IMG/VR virus record: IMGVR_UViG_3300036407_000010 | Location: 1-37,759 of that record | DNA length: 37,759 nucleotides | Source of the DNA: a virus | Strand: one strand, 5' to 3' | Shown here: positions 37,667-37,759 of the stretch, piece by piece | Layout: every line of letters starts with the position of its first letter | How positions within the stretch are numbered: the first letter of the stretch is position 1 | Notes under the pieces: generated by a model | What the model saw: the letters and a program-made list of their open reading frames with translations, nothing else | Databases searched by the model: none | Told to the model about the DNA's origin: nothing | Position numbers and translations under genes: made by a program

Positions 37667-37759
37667 TCAAGAGGCTTTCCATATTCATTAGCCTCATTTC
37701 GTGTTCAAACTGCTCTTTTGGCGTAAGGTATTTTTTCTTCGTATCATAAATGTCTCTCT
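37633..37759. repeat. Terminal direct repeat, copy of 172-298
   Basis: These 127 bases are identical to 172-298. The length equals a typical large assembly k-mer. Joining the two copies closes the genome into a circle and places the 3' end of the second regulator opposite the convergent small gene whose N-terminal part is at 386-172. Confidence 0.85.

Noticed and set aside
1-37759. True phage terminal repeats (for T7-like packaging)
   Set aside because: The start matches 36648-36773 and the end matches 172-298, not each other, and the lengths fit an assembly k-mer.
1-37759. CRISPR array
   Set aside because: No regularly spaced repeat-spacer unit was seen; the TGACTTA repeats have only two pairs with unequal spacing.

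Overview
The window reads as the complete genome of a temperate tailed phage of the Bacteroidota, in circular or excised form. Several things support this host group. Promoter-like sites match the Bacteroidota TAnnTTTG -7 element, and many starts have little or no Shine-Dalgarno. The portal, DUF6712-like protein, inner-spanin-like protein and capsid resemble families of Bacteroidota prophages. I cannot place the host below phylum level. I recognise no obvious chromosomal housekeeping gene.

Topology: bases 1-126 recur exactly at 36648-36773, and bases 172-298 recur exactly at 37633-37759. Joining 37632 to 172 gives a circle of about 37461 bp. The first 176 bases also contain a different junction that skips both regulator genes at the right end, giving an alternative circle of about 36647 bp. 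This is either a real rearranged subpopulation or an assembly or amplification chimera.

Layout: (1) 0.1-3.7 kb is an accessory (lysogenic-conversion) region. It holds a small three-gene membrane operon, a small SH3-like-sized protein, a HigBA module and a divergent HicAB module, each with operator-like palindromes. (2) 3.69-5.07 kb is the integration module. An attP carries the 3' half of a CAU-anticodon tRNA and its terminator, is flanked by paired 11-bp-spaced repeats, and is followed by a tyrosine integrase. (3) 5.1-22.0 kb, minus strand, holds packaging and morphogenesis genes. Transcription runs right to left: a coiled-coil gene, TerS, TerL, a small gene, portal, DUF6712-like, a lysis group (holin-like protein, glucosaminidase, spanin-like protein), then tail genes including a HU-like protein and, last, the tape measure. 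One plus-strand gene (18422-19144) interrupts this as a moron-like insertion. (4) 22.2-25.6 kb, minus strand, encodes a fused S49 protease-scaffold, a major capsid protein with an N-terminal hydrophobic segment, a small protein and a tail-tube-like protein, closed by a strong terminator. (5) 25.8-26.9 kb is a plus-strand control region with three copies of one operator-like palindrome, two hairpin terminators and a small HTH gene. (6) 26.9-31.0 kb, minus strand, encodes tail-fibre and receptor-binding proteins, including a LamG-like protein. (7) 31.1-36.4 kb, minus strand, is an early region of small unknown proteins, one membrane/coiled-coil/zinc-finger protein and an HTH_17-like protein. (8) 36.65-37.67 kb holds two tandem XRE-coiled-coil regulators behind a palindrome-rich leader.

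I recognise no DNA polymerase, helicase or primase, so replication probably depends on the host or on an unrecognised early protein. The most novel-looking items are the alternative junction lacking the regulators, a module shared by the scaffold and a fibre-region protein, the embedded plus-strand membrane gene, the three-gene membrane operon beside a 19-bp-arm hairpin, and the attP architecture.
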